Shown here: positions 1-10,124 of the stretch, one piece after another
How the letters are laid out: each line of letters opens with the position of its first letter
Numbering within the stretch: the first letter of the stretch is position 1
Assembly: GCA_965213885.1 (NCBI GenBank)
Contig: OZ243919.1
Coordinates: 2,666,001 to 2,730,000 of the forward strand
From: VYFG01 sp965213885
Lineage (GTDB): Bacteria; Pseudomonadota; Gammaproteobacteria; Arenicellales; Poriferihabitantaceae
DNA: 64,000 nucleotides
Reading direction: 5' to 3'
The notes under the pieces: model-generated
Databases searched by the model: none
The model's input: only the letters and a program-made list of their open reading frames with translations
What the model was told of the DNA's origin: nothing
Program-made: the position numbers and the translations under genes

Positions 1-471
1 CATGGGCTGCTGTGCGCCCTGGCCTGCCTGGGGGTCACACCGGCGTCCATCCACAGCAGTACACGGCTGCTGCATCTGGACGGGGAAGAGCACCTGGAGA
101 TCATTGACAGCCTGTACGCCATGGTCTGCCGTGACCTGCAGGACGACGGATTCGGCTTCCAACTGCTGCTGCCCGGCGAGAATAGCCCGGTGCCTGACCG
201 CGTCGAGGCTGTATCGGACTGGTGTCAGGGCTTCCTGCTCGGAATCTGCCATGCCGATGGCCGGCTGCCCGGCGATACCGGCCCCGAAGTGCGCGAGGCC
301 GTGGACGATATCCGTGCAATCGGCCATCTCGAGACCGGACCCGACGACCCCGAGGGCAATGAGCGTGCCCTGACGGAGATCGTGGAGTTTCTTCGCGTAG
401 CCGTACAGCTGGTTCACGACGACCTGCAATCCGGCAAGGCTTCCGCCATGGAATCAACCCAACTCAACTGA
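1..471 (+). CDS. ygfB: UPF0149 (YgfB/YecA) family protein, 5' truncated
   Basis: The first frame is open from base 1 to the TGA at 469-471, so the gene starts upstream of the window. The visible residues begin HGLLCALACLG and contain the family pattern D-W-C-Q-G-F-L-L-G followed by an acidic helix, as in YgfB. The family is a small, mostly helical, cytosolic protein without an enzymatic motif; E. coli YgfB sits directly upstream of pepP and ubiH, and the same order is seen here with a 14 bp gap to pepP. The biochemical role cannot be read from the sequence. Only the N-terminal 20-40 residues appear to be missing. Confidence 0.85.
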   Translation, partial: HGLLCALACLGVTPASIHSSTRLLHLDGEEHLEIIDSLYAMVCRDLQDDGFGFQLLLPGENSPVPDRVEAVSDWCQGFLLGICHADGRLPGDTGPEVREAVDDIRAIGHLETGPDDPEGNERALTEIVEFLRVAVQLVHDDLQSGKASAMESTQLN

Positions 472-485
472 ACCCTGAACCCGTT

Positions 486-1787
<1,302 letters not shown>

Positions 1788-1804
1788 CCTGACCCGGCCG
1801 GCCC

Positions 1805-3088
1805 TTGTCCAGCTCGCACGAATTCGATCTCGCCATTGTCGGCGGCGGCCTGGCCGGCGCCAGCCTCGCGGTGGCCCTGCGCGGGTCCGGCCTGCGCATC
1901 GCGGTGGTGGAACGCTGGCCCCTGGAACACAACAGCCAGCCAAGCTACGACGAACGCACGGTCGCATTGACCTGGAGCGCCCGCTGCATCTATCAGGGCA
2001 TCGGTGTCTGGCCCGCGATCTCCAGCGAAGCGGAACCCATCCTCGACATCCACGTGTCCGACCGGGGCGGGTTCGGCATGACCCACCTGTCGCATCGCCA
2101 TGCGGGCACCCCGGCGCTGGGATACGTTGTGCCGACACGGGTCCTCGGCGGAGCCCTGCTGTCTTCCATGGAATCCGCCGACAGCGTTACCCTGTACTGC
2201 CCGGCCCAGGCCACGGAACTCAGGGACGCGGGAGACCGCAACTGCCTGGAACTGGTGCAGGACGGACAGACCGTCAGCCTGTCGGCGCCCCTGGTGGTGG
2301 TTGCCGACGGCGGACATTCGGGTTTGCTGGGCGGGGGCGGGGGCCGCCCGAAGCCCTATCCGCAGCAGGCGCTGCTCACCATCGTCTCTACGGACAAACC
2401 CCATCATGGGCGGGCCTGGGAGCGGTTTACGGGCGAGGGCCCCCTTGCGATGCTGCCGCTCGGCGGGAACCGGCTTGCGGCCGTATGGACATCGATGCCG
2501 GAAAGTCTGGCAAGCCGGCAGGTCATGGATGACGACGGGTTTGTTCTGCACCTCCAGCGCACCTTCGGGGACCGGGCAGGCAACCTGGACGGGCCCTCGC
2601 CGCGAAAGGCGTATCCGCTGTACCGGAGTCACCTGCGGCATCCCGCCAGGGACCGTCGCGTAGTGCTGGGCAATGCCGCGCATACGGTGCATCCGGTCGC
2701 CGGGCAGGGTTTCAACCTCGGACTGCGGGACGTCGCCGTGCTCGCGGAACTGGTTTTCCGCGCCCACCTCGACAGGCAGGACATCGGCTCCGATGTCCTG
2801 CTGCAGGAATACAACGATCTCAGGCGGCGGGATACGTTCATGGTGCGGCAATTCACCCACAGCCTGGTCACACTGTTCTGCGCAGACATTCCCGGGGCGC
2901 GGATCGCGCGCAATCTCGGCCTCAAGGGCGTCGAGCTGTTTCCGCCGGCAAAGCGTTTTCTGCTTCGCCGCACCATGGGTCTGGCAGGGCCCCTGGGCCT
3001 GCTGGCGAGGGGTCTGCCCCTGGACTGTCTTGCCGCCGTCGGCGGGGCCGGTACCGGGCCTTCGGAAAACGGGGTGGCGAGCTCATGA
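1805..3088 (+). CDS. ubiH: 2-octaprenyl-6-methoxyphenol hydroxylase UbiH
   Basis: A 427-residue FAD-dependent aromatic hydroxylase of ubiquinone biosynthesis, thought to hydroxylate C1 of the octaprenyl-phenol ring in the Ubi complex. It shows the Rossmann motif IVGGGLAGASLA at residues 10-21, a DG motif (VVVADGGHSG), and the second FAD motif LGNAAHTVHPVAGQGFNLG. In this last motif Asn replaces the more common Asp, which is also seen in E. coli UbiH. The start is a TTG at 1805 with no strong ribosome-binding site, so translation probably depends on coupling to pepP. The stop overlaps the next gene by ATGA. Confidence 0.9.
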   Translation: MSSSHEFDLAIVGGGLAGASLAVALRGSGLRIAVVERWPLEHNSQPSYDERTVALTWSARCIYQGIGVWPAISSEAEPILDIHVSDRGGFGMTHLSHRHAGTPALGYVVPTRVLGGALLSSMESADSVTLYCPAQATELRDAGDRNCLELVQDGQTVSLSAPLVVVADGGHSGLLGGGGGRPKPYPQQALLTIVSTDKPHHGRAWERFTGEGPLAMLPLGGNRLAAVWTSMPESLASRQVMDDDGFVLHLQRTFGDRAGNLDGPSPRKAYPLYRSHLRHPARDRRVVLGNAAHTVHPVAGQGFNLGLRDVAVLAELVFRAHLDRQDIGSDVLLQEYNDLRRRDTFMVRQFTHSLVTLFCADIPGARIARNLGLKGVELFPPAKRFLLRRTMGLAGPLGLLARGLPLDCLAAVGGAGTGPSENGVASS

Positions 3089-4320
3089 GGGCCGCCGATG
3101 TCACCGTTGTCGGTGGCGGCATGGTCGGACTCGCCTGCGCCTGCCTGTTCGCCCGTGAAGGATTCGAGGTCATCGTGGCGGATGCCGGCCGGGCGGCGCC
3201 CTGGAATCCTTCGGACGTGCCGGGCCGCGTCAGCGCCCTGAACCTTGCCACAAGGTGCCTTCTCGAGCATGTCGGCGTCTGGGACTCCATCCTGGAGGGA
3301 CGGGCCACGCCCTACCGGGCGATGTCGGTGTGGGACAGCGGCAGCGGTGCCAGAATCCGGTTCGAGGCCGGGGAGGAAGGAGTATCGGAGCTGGGGCATG
3401 TCGTCGAAAACGCCCTGGTCACCGACGCCATGCTGGAACGTCTGCGCCAGAACTATCGCGTCAGCATCCGGCATGACGTCCCGATCGAAGGCATGGAGCC
3501 CGCAAACGGCGATGCCGACAGGCTCATCAGGCTCCGGCTCCGGGGCGGGGAAAGCATCGCCAGCCAACTGGTCGTCGCCGCGGACGGCGCCAGGTCCACC
3601 CTGCGCACGCTCGCGGAAATCGGTTCAAACGAGCAGGACTTCAATCAGGATGCCGTGGTGGCGACCCTGGAAACCTCACGCCCGCACGGGCAGACCGCCA
3701 ACCAGGTTTTCACGCCTCGGGGGCCGATTGCCATGCTCCCGCTCCAGGGGAATCTCTGTTCCCTGGTCTGGTCCCGGGACCGGGAGGACAACGAGGATCT
3801 CCTGGCCATGGATGCGGCCGAATTCTGCGGGCGGCTGGAAGGCCACTTCGGATCCCGGCTGGGCTCTGTCGGGCTCATCGGGGACCGGCAGCGCTTTCCG
3901 CTGGGCAGCCGGCACGCGGAAAGCTACCTCGGGAACCGGCTGGTGCTGGTAGGCGACGCCGCCCACACGGTCCATCCGCTGGCGGGACTGGGCGCCAATC
4001 TCGGCATGCAGGATGCCGCGGCCCTGGTGGAAACCGTGACCAAGGCCAGGGACGCCGGCAAGGATATCGGCAGTCGCAGCGTCCTTCGGCGCTACGAGCG
4101 CTGGCGGCGGGGGGAAAACAGCATCGCCATCAACGCCATGAAGGGGTTCAAGCGTGTATTCGGGAGTACCCTGGAGCCCGTGCGCCAGTCCCGGGAGGCG
4201 GCCTTCCGCGTTGCGGATGGCGTTCTGCCGCTGAAACACTGGCTGGCACAATATGCCCTGGGCGCAAGGGGTGACCTGCCCATGGCATGCAGGCCCGCGA
4301 TGGATGAGCGGATACCATAG
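3085..4320 (+). CDS. ubiI: UbiI/UbiF-type FAD-dependent ubiquinone hydroxylase
   Basis: A second flavin monooxygenase of the UbiH/UbiF/VisC family, 411 residues. It has VTVVGGGMVGLACA at the N terminus, the DG motif VVAADGARSTLR near residue 165, and LVGDAAHTVHPLAGLGANLG near residue 290. The family hydroxylates prenylated phenols during ubiquinone synthesis. Overlap with ubiH by 4 bp (ATGA) implies translational coupling. Which ring position it acts on (C5 for UbiI, C6 for UbiF) cannot be decided from motifs; the position after ubiH matches E. coli ubiI (visC). Confidence 0.85.
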   Translation: MRAADVTVVGGGMVGLACACLFAREGFEVIVADAGRAAPWNPSDVPGRVSALNLATRCLLEHVGVWDSILEGRATPYRAMSVWDSGSGARIRFEAGEEGVSELGHVVENALVTDAMLERLRQNYRVSIRHDVPIEGMEPANGDADRLIRLRLRGGESIASQLVVAADGARSTLRTLAEIGSNEQDFNQDAVVATLETSRPHGQTANQVFTPRGPIAMLPLQGNLCSLVWSRDREDNEDLLAMDAAEFCGRLEGHFGSRLGSVGLIGDRQRFPLGSRHAESYLGNRLVLVGDAAHTVHPLAGLGANLGMQDAAALVETVTKARDAGKDIGSRSVLRRYERWRRGENSIAINAMKGFKRVFGSTLEPVRQSREAAFRVADGVLPLKHWLAQYALGARGDLPMACRPAMDERIP

Positions 4321-4326
4321 TATAAT
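4298..4326 (+). promoter_or_regulatory. Candidate sigma-70 promoter of fur
   Basis: A perfect TATAAT hexamer lies at 4321-4326, 20 bp before the GTG start of fur and just after the stop of the preceding gene. The -35 region (about 4298-4303) has little resemblance to TTGACA, so only the -10 element is well supported. A separate promoter is expected because fur is normally expressed independently of ubiquinone genes. Confidence 0.5.
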
Positions 4327-4346
4327 GGTCGCTTTTCGGAAGACCT

Positions 4347-4769
4347 GTGAGCTACAGCGACGATCTTCGCCAGGCGGGCCTCAAGACCACCCTGCCCCGC
4401 CTCAAGGTCCTGTCCATTCTTGAGTCCAGCAAGGTCAGGCACCTGTCTGCAGAGGACATCTACCGGGAGCTTCTCCGGGAGGACGAAAGCATCGGGCTCG
4501 CTACGGTGTACCGTGTCCTGACCCAGTTCGTCGATGCGGGCCTGATCATCCGGCACAATTTCGAGGGAGACCGGGCGGTGTTCGAACTCAATGACGAGGA
4601 CCACCATGACCACATGGTGTGCATGGACTGCGGCAAGGTCATCGAGTTTTTCCACCCCATGATCGAGAAACTGCAGCAGAAGGTTGCGGATGACCACGCA
4701 TTCGCGATCCAGGATCACGCGCTGACGCTGTACGGGCTGTGCAATCGCTGCAGGAAGCGATCCGACTGA
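4347..4769 (+). CDS. fur: Ferric uptake regulator Fur
   Basis: A 140-residue metal-dependent repressor. The N-terminal winged helix carries GLKTTLPRLKVL and the recognition helix GLATVYRVLTQFVDAGLI. The dimerisation domain has the Fur hallmark HHDHMVCMDCGKVIEF, with His and Cys metal ligands, and a second Cys pair (CNRC) near the C terminus, so the structural zinc CxxC pairs are complete. The start is GTG at 4347. Fur with Fe2+ is known to repress iron-uptake genes and often itself; no clear 19-bp Fur box was recognised upstream by eye. Confidence 0.95.
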   Translation: MSYSDDLRQAGLKTTLPRLKVLSILESSKVRHLSAEDIYRELLREDESIGLATVYRVLTQFVDAGLIIRHNFEGDRAVFELNDEDHHDHMVCMDCGKVIEFFHPMIEKLQQKVADDHAFAIQDHALTLYGLCNRCRKRSD

Positions 4770-4803
4770 AAACCCTTTCACCCTGCATATCCAGGAGTCC
4801 AAC

Positions 4804-5742
4804 GTGTCCACGCTGATTACCGGGTCCTTTGCCTATGACACCATCATGGTGTTTCACGACCAATTCAAGAATCACATCCTGCCCGACCAGGTGCATATCC
4901 TGAACGTCTGTTTCTTCGTCCCGGACCTGCGCAGGGAATTCGGCGGCTGCTCCGGCAACATTTCCTACAATCTGAAGCTGCTCGGCGGAGACCCCCTGCC
5001 CATGGGCACCGTGGGCGAGGATTTCAAGCCCTACCGGAAGTGGCTCAAAAAACAGGACATCGACATCACCCACGTCACCGAGGTGGAAAACACCTACACC
5101 GCACAGGCGTTTCTCACCACCGACACGGACAACAACCAGATCATCGCCTTCCATCCCGGGGCGATGAACCACGCCCACAAGAACCGGGTCGGGGACGCCC
5201 GGGACGTCACCCTCGGTATCGTCGCGCCGGACGGCAGGGATGCCATGGTGGAGCATGCAGAGCAGTTCTCCGGGGCAGGCATTCCGTGGATCTTCGATCC
5301 TGGGCAGGGCCTGCCCATGTTCAGCGGGGAGGAGCTGATGACTTTCGTCGAACAGGCCACCTACCTGTGCGTGAACGACTACGAATCCAGGCTGCTGGTG
5401 GACAAGACCGGCAGGAAACTGGCGGACATCGCCGCGGAAGTGGACGCACTGATCGTGACCCGGGGTGGTTCCGGGGCTGAAATCATGGTGGATGGCAGGA
5501 CCCTGGACATTCCCGCCGCCAGCGTCCGCGAAGTGAACGATCCCACCGGCTGCGGCGACGCGTTCCGTTCCGGGTTGCTGTATGGCATCGACAGGGGCTT
5601 CGACTGGCAGACCACGGGCCAGCTTGCATCATTGATGGGCGGCATCAAGATCGAACATCACGGCACCCAGAATCACCACCCGCAGCTGCAACAGATCGCG
5701 GACCGCTACCGGGAGAACTTCGGCCACCACGTCGACCTGTAG
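4804..5742 (+). CDS. PfkB-family carbohydrate/nucleoside kinase
   Basis: A 312-residue ribokinase-superfamily kinase that phosphorylates a sugar or nucleoside hydroxyl. The first PfkB signature is GGCSGNISYNLKLLGGDP at residues 40-57. The C-terminal catalytic signature is NDPTGCGDAFRSG, whose Asp is the base and whose Gly-rich turn forms the anion hole. The sequence resembles adenosine-kinase-like members of the family. The GTG start follows an AGGAGT ribosome-binding site. It lies 34 bp after fur on the same strand. Substrate is unresolved; adenosine, ribose or a deoxyribose are all possible. Confidence 0.85.
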   Translation: MSTLITGSFAYDTIMVFHDQFKNHILPDQVHILNVCFFVPDLRREFGGCSGNISYNLKLLGGDPLPMGTVGEDFKPYRKWLKKQDIDITHVTEVENTYTAQAFLTTDTDNNQIIAFHPGAMNHAHKNRVGDARDVTLGIVAPDGRDAMVEHAEQFSGAGIPWIFDPGQGLPMFSGEELMTFVEQATYLCVNDYESRLLVDKTGRKLADIAAEVDALIVTRGGSGAEIMVDGRTLDIPAASVREVNDPTGCGDAFRSGLLYGIDRGFDWQTTGQLASLMGGIKIEHHGTQNHHPQLQQIADRYRENFGHHVDL

Positions 5743-5758
5743 CGCCGGCCCGCCGGCG
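5743..5758. terminator. GC hairpin between convergent genes
   Basis: CGCCGGC at 5743-5749 and GCCGGCG at 5752-5758 form a short hairpin directly after the kinase stop, in the gap between convergent genes. There is no T-run on either side, so a classical Rho-independent terminator is not supported; it may stabilise the 3' end. Confidence 0.25.
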
Positions 5759-5819
5759 GTACCTTGCGGACACCGACCGGAAGGGTTCGCCGACATCCGG
5801 ACAGTCCGGTGCGTTACGC

Positions 5820-6965
5820 TCAATCGGGCCCCGGGATCGCAATTCCGCGCCTTTGCAGCTCCCGGCAGAAGACCGGCGACATCCTGGAGAGAACGGCGCC
5901 GTCCAGGCGCCCGGAGCGCATGATGTAGCTGAGCGCGAACGGCCATGGATCCAGCTGCATGTGTTCACCGAACCGTTCGTACCAGTTTCCGGAACGCAGG
6001 GCGGCGGCTGTCAGCTTGTTCAGTACCGGTTCCCTCTCGGCCTGGTAGGCGGGCAGGGCCCGGGCCACGTCGAAGTCATGGCGACGGAGCGCATTCACCA
6101 ATGCGGCCACATCCTCCAGGGCAAGCCGGGTCCCGGAGCCGATGGAGTAGTGGGCGGTATGCAGGGCGTCTCCGACGAGCACGCGGTTCTGGCGGAACCA
6201 GTGCGTGTTCCTGAGTACCGGGAACCGGCGCCACACGGAGTGGTTGTTGATCAGCGCCGCGCCCCCGAGTTCCTCCTGGAAGATGGTCTGGCAGATCCTG
6301 CGGTATTCGATCTCGGGCATGTTCTCGAATCCGTGGTTTTCGTATGCCTCCGGGCTGCATTCCACCAGGAACGTGCTCTGGTCCGGAGAATACCGGTAAT
6401 GGTGGGCATTGAAATCCCCGAGGTCCGTACTCCTGAAGGTCTGGGTCAGCGCCCCGAACGGCTTGCCGGCCCCGTACCAGATGAAACGGTTGTCAAGCAG
6501 GGTGATCGACTCGCCGAATTCTTCCGGGGCCTCGGCACGCACCACGGAGTTCAGTCCGTCTGCCGCGATCACCAGGTCACAATCGTCGAACACCGAAACA
6601 TCATCGATGCGCTTTGCATACCTGGGCTTCACGCCGAGCGATGCCGCCCTTGACTGCAGGAGCCGCAGCATTGCCAGCCGGCCAATGGAGCGAAAGCCGA
6701 TGCCGTCGATATCGATCCGTTCGCCCTTGTGGGATATCGTGATCCTTGACCAGCTCTCCATCCGCCGCCCGATCAGGTCCGCGGTTTCGGGGTCGTCGTC
6801 ACGAAGAAATTCCAGGGCCCGGTCCGAGAACACCACGCCGAATCCCCAGGTCGCGTCGGCGGCATTCTGCTCATAGACGCGCAGGTCAATGTCCGACCGG
6901 CATTTCTTCAGCAGGATGGCGGCATACAGGCCCGCGGGACCGCCGCCGACGATACGGATTTTCAC
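5820..6965 (-). CDS. FAD monooxygenase resembling the hydroxylase half of salicylyl-CoA 5-hydroxylase
   Basis: A 381-residue flavoprotein beginning MKIRIVGGGPAGLYAAILLKK, with GVVFSDRALEFL, a DLVIAADGLNSVVR DG motif and RVLVGDALHTAHYSIGSGT as the FAD-binding motif. The start sequence and the GSGT variant are those of the N-terminal half of bifunctional salicylyl-CoA 5-hydroxylase and anthraniloyl-CoA monooxygenase. Those proteins carry an additional oxidoreductase half that is absent here. It is the last gene of a minus-strand unit with gentisate dioxygenase (57 bp gap) and 3-hydroxybenzoate 6-hydroxylase. A role in feeding a hydroxylated benzoate or its CoA ester toward gentisate is inferred. 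Confidence 0.75.
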   Translation of the reverse strand: MKIRIVGGGPAGLYAAILLKKCRSDIDLRVYEQNAADATWGFGVVFSDRALEFLRDDDPETADLIGRRMESWSRITISHKGERIDIDGIGFRSIGRLAMLRLLQSRAASLGVKPRYAKRIDDVSVFDDCDLVIAADGLNSVVRAEAPEEFGESITLLDNRFIWYGAGKPFGALTQTFRSTDLGDFNAHHYRYSPDQSTFLVECSPEAYENHGFENMPEIEYRRICQTIFQEELGGAALINNHSVWRRFPVLRNTHWFRQNRVLVGDALHTAHYSIGSGTRLALEDVAALVNALRRHDFDVARALPAYQAEREPVLNKLTAAALRSGNWYERFGEHMQLDPWPFALSYIMRSGRLDGAVLSRMSPVFCRELQRRGIAIPGPD

Positions 6966-7022
6966 GTGACCCCGGTCCCGGCAGTGTTCTCCCGCCCACT
7001 GTCTGCCGCCCGGTCCGTCGCA

Positions 7023-8078
7023 TCACCCGTCATCCGGGTTCCTCTGTTCACGGAAAATACCCAGTTTCTCCTGGCAGATGCGATCCGAAAAGCTGAACAG
7101 GACACTTTCCGTCTCCGGGTGATGAACCACGGTGGTCCAGCTTGGCGCAACGAAGACATCCTTCTCCGTCCAGTCGAGTCGCCGCCCTGCGATGGTGCTG
7201 AACCCGCGCCCTTCCACCGGCGAGAACACCGTGGCGTCGGTGGACCGATAGGGCGCGGTTTCAAATCCCGCCGGCAGCAGCTGGATGAAAGCGGAGATCG
7301 TCGGCATCGCCGCGTCACCGTTGAGCGGATTCACGTAACACAGCTTGAGCCCGTGGCAGGGGTCCCACTCCTGCTGCTGCTTCATCTGCTCCAGTGCTTC
7401 CCGGCTGCGGGCATAGGGGTAATTGAAGATAGGCGAGACCAATCCGCCCCTTGCATGATCCACCGGCAGCATGTTGGCCCCGAACCTGGCGAGGCTGTCA
7501 CCGGTCTGCCTGGTCACCGGCTGCCTGTCGCCGCCGTAGGGTTCGGCGAATGACGCATCGAAGAACCGGAGTACCGGAATGTCCAGGCCATCCATCCAGA
7601 TCATCGGTTCCCCGGAATCGTTGCCGTGGTCATGCCATGCCCAGGGCGGGGTGATGACGAAATCCCCGGGATGCATCAGGGTGCGTTCGCCGTCCACGGC
7701 GGTGTAGGCGCCGGCGCCGTCCATCACGAACCGGAGAGCGGACTGGCTGTGACGATGGGCGGGCGCCACCTCTCCCGGCAGCACCAGCTGAAGGCCGGCA
7801 TAGAGAGAAGTGGTGATTCTGCCCGAGTCCGGCATGCCGGGGTTCTCGAGAATCAGGACCCGCCGCTCCGCCTCGCCGGCGCTGATCAGCCCCCCCGCCT
7901 CGAGCAGCAGGGGGTTCAGGTCGGCATAGCGCCACAGGTACGGCCGGCAGTCGCTCTCGGGTGTTCGCGTGATCAGGCGGTTGAAGACCATCCAGAGCGG
8001 CGACAGGCTCTGACCCCGGATCTTGTCGTAGTACCGGGCCCTTTCCGGTGTGACCTTCGGCGTTTCGATGACTGACAT
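7023..8078 (-). CDS. gtdA: Gentisate 1,2-dioxygenase
   Basis: A 351-residue bicupin dioxygenase that opens the gentisate ring between C1 and C2 to give maleylpyruvate. The first cupin shows the Fe(II) histidines in PAHRHSQSALRFVMDG and in PPWAWHDHGN, and the flanking sequence (MIWMDGLDIP) is typical of bacterial gentisate dioxygenases. A second, metal-free cupin occupies the C terminus. Length is normal for the family. It lies 30 bp downstream of 3-hydroxybenzoate 6-hydroxylase, whose product is gentisate. Maleylpyruvate isomerase and fumarylpyruvate hydrolase are not adjacent; the GST at 27661 and the FAH protein at 51389 are possible but unproven candidates. Confidence 0.92.
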   Translation of the reverse strand: MSVIETPKVTPERARYYDKIRGQSLSPLWMVFNRLITRTPESDCRPYLWRYADLNPLLLEAGGLISAGEAERRVLILENPGMPDSGRITTSLYAGLQLVLPGEVAPAHRHSQSALRFVMDGAGAYTAVDGERTLMHPGDFVITPPWAWHDHGNDSGEPMIWMDGLDIPVLRFFDASFAEPYGGDRQPVTRQTGDSLARFGANMLPVDHARGGLVSPIFNYPYARSREALEQMKQQQEWDPCHGLKLCYVNPLNGDAAMPTISAFIQLLPAGFETAPYRSTDATVFSPVEGRGFSTIAGRRLDWTEKDVFVAPSWTTVVHHPETESVLFSFSDRICQEKLGIFREQRNPDDG

Positions 8079-8108
8079 GATGGTTTCCTCTCTTCGTCGG
8101 ATGGCTGG

Positions 8109-9293
8109 CTACCTGTCTTCCAGCCCGTTGCCGCCGTACAGCCACTCGAGGTCGTCGTACCACTGTTCGGGCGTCTTGCTTCCCATGATGTGGTCCCTGA
8201 CCCTGGCCGCCGCACCGGACGGGTGATAGATGTAGTCGCCGATGATGCGGGCGCCCAACTGGACCCGGGCCGTGCGAACCATGCGCTGGCTGCAGTAGGC
8301 ATTGAGCGCGTCTTCCGGCGTTTCGTGAGCCCGCATCATATGGCCCAGGCATACGCCGTCCTCCATGGCCATGCAGGCGCCCTGGGCGAAGTACTGCAGC
8401 ATGGGATGCGCCGCGTCCCCGAGCAGCGTCACCCGACCGTCAACCCAGTTCACGATGGGGTCGCGGTCGCAAAGCACCCAGAGTTTCCAGTTCTCGCCGT
8501 GCTCGATCACCTGCCGCGCCCGCGGATGGATGTGTTCGAAACCCTCGCTGACCTCTGCGGGATCCACCGGTCTGCCGGCCACGGCTTCCTGCATGTTCCG
8601 GTGGTAGGTCACCACCAGGTTGAAGACCTCGCCGCCTTTCAGCGGATAGTGCACGATGTGGCACCGGGGCCCGGCCCAAAGAGTGGCGGCATTCCATTTC
8701 AGGTCGTCGGGCATCCTGTCCGCCGGAATCACGGAGCGGTAGGTCGCATGGCCCGAGACACGCGGCTCCCCGTCACCCACCAGTTGCCCCCGGACCGGCG
8801 AATGCAGCCCGTCCGCACCGATCAGCGCCTCGCCCGTTACGGTACCGCCATCCCCGAGCCGTGCATGGACCAGGCTGCCGTCCTGGTCATAGCCCACAAC
8901 CCGGCTGCTGGTCCGGAGGGTGATCCGGTCGTTGGATCGGCAGGCCTCCAGCAGCACGCCGTGGAGGTCGGCGCGATGGACCACCGCGTAGGGGTTCCTG
9001 AACCGGCTCCTGAACTGGCCGTCCAGGGGGATATGGCAGATCTCGTTGCCGTCCTTTGCATTCATGAACCGCAACTGGTCGATGTAGACCGCCACCCGCC
9101 GCGCTTCGTCCCCGATGCCCAGATAGTCGAAACAGTGGAACGCGTTCGGGCCGATCTGGATTCCGGCGCCGATCTCGCCCAGCTTCGCCGACTGCTCGAG
9201 CACGGTGGAGGCAATCCCGTTTCTTGCCAGGGAAAGTGCCGCCGACAATCCGCCGATGCCTCCACCCGAGATGACCACACCAGTGTTTTCCAT
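8109..9293 (-). CDS. 3-hydroxybenzoate 6-hydroxylase-type FAD monooxygenase
   Basis: A 394-residue group A flavin monooxygenase, predicted to convert 3-hydroxybenzoate to gentisate with NAD(P)H and O2. It has VVISGGGIGGLSAALSLA at the N terminus, IGAGIQIGPNAF, the DG motif LIGADGLHSPVR, and VTLLGDAAHPMLQYFAQGA. The last motif, followed by CMAMEDGV, is characteristic of 3-hydroxybenzoate 6-hydroxylases (NagX/XlnD/MhbM) and related salicylate hydroxylases. Position directly upstream of gentisate dioxygenase favours the 6-hydroxylase assignment. The ATG at 9293 starts the unit, and the 197 bp to the divergent gene at 9491 should hold its promoter. Confidence 0.87.
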   Translation of the reverse strand: MENTGVVISGGGIGGLSAALSLARNGIASTVLEQSAKLGEIGAGIQIGPNAFHCFDYLGIGDEARRVAVYIDQLRFMNAKDGNEICHIPLDGQFRSRFRNPYAVVHRADLHGVLLEACRSNDRITLRTSSRVVGYDQDGSLVHARLGDGGTVTGEALIGADGLHSPVRGQLVGDGEPRVSGHATYRSVIPADRMPDDLKWNAATLWAGPRCHIVHYPLKGGEVFNLVVTYHRNMQEAVAGRPVDPAEVSEGFEHIHPRARQVIEHGENWKLWVLCDRDPIVNWVDGRVTLLGDAAHPMLQYFAQGACMAMEDGVCLGHMMRAHETPEDALNAYCSQRMVRTARVQLGARIIGDYIYHPSGAAARVRDHIMGSKTPEQWYDDLEWLYGGNGLEDR

Positions 9294-9490
9294 AGCCGGG
9301 CAACATCAACGTCAGATGGCGATCACGGCATTATCAGTTTTCCCCGGAAACATGACAACCTCTTTCCCGGGCGGCCTGGTGACAGCCCGGCGGATGACGC
9401 AATTTGGCAGCCATCCCGATAGAGTGCTGATTTAACAAATGCCGCCGGGGATTCTATATTCAGGGTAACCAACAACAACAGGAGGATCAC

Positions 9491-10120
9491 ATGGGCACAC
9501 ACGCCGGCAGCCAACTGGTCGTCGAGGCCAGTGTCGCGGGATTTTTCCAGGGACTGGTGAATGAGGCGGTGGAAAACCAGCATCTTGAAGCGAGCACGGA
9601 ATCCGTCTGCTATCTGATCAATCTCCTGAGTACGTTTGCCAGCAGCGAGGCCCTGTTCGAGGATTCGCCGGACGGCCCGATGATACAGCCCCTGGCGCTG
9701 CTCTACGGTGAGGCCATGGAAGCTCCGAGTATCGAAATGCGCAACCACTCACTCAAGCGCCTGGGGGATGTCGCCCTGTTCATCTCGGGAATTTTCTCCG
9801 ACAGCCTGAACCGGAAAGTGGTCGATGTGGACTACTACATCTCCATGGGAGGCCATGCATACGGCTACCTCTCCAGCACCAGCCGGCAGCTGGCCCGCTG
9901 GCATGCCCTCAGCGAGGTCTTCGGTGAACTCGGTACCAAGTTCGCCCGGTTCGTCGATGTGCTGAACGAGGTCGGCGACCAGACCAGCCTGCGGAACGAC
10001 CACGACATCATGCGTCTGTACGAGATCTGGCAGCGAACCGGCAGCAGGCATGCCCGAGGCCAGTTGCAAAAACTCGGCATCAACCCCGTCACCGGTTCCG
10101 CGGTCGGGCTGAAGCACTGA
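9491..10120 (+). CDS. Conserved hypothetical protein, first of an unknown pair
   Basis: A 209-residue protein with no recognised domain. It looks soluble and mostly helical: no signal peptide, no membrane segment, and many amphipathic stretches. Distinct segments include SVCYLINLLSTFASSEALF near residue 37 and DVDYYISMGGHAYGYLSS near residue 116. A strong AGGAGG ribosome-binding site lies 5 bp before the ATG. The next gene starts 4 bp after its stop, so the two are almost certainly co-translated. GC content and codon use look like those of the neighbours, which argues for a resident gene rather than a recent import. No function is proposed. Confidence 0.8.
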   Translation: MGTHAGSQLVVEASVAGFFQGLVNEAVENQHLEASTESVCYLINLLSTFASSEALFEDSPDGPMIQPLALLYGEAMEAPSIEMRNHSLKRLGDVALFISGIFSDSLNRKVVDVDYYISMGGHAYGYLSSTSRQLARWHALSEVFGELGTKFARFVDVLNEVGDQTSLRNDHDIMRLYEIWQRTGSRHARGQLQKLGINPVTGSAVGLKH

Positions 10121-10124
10121 GACC

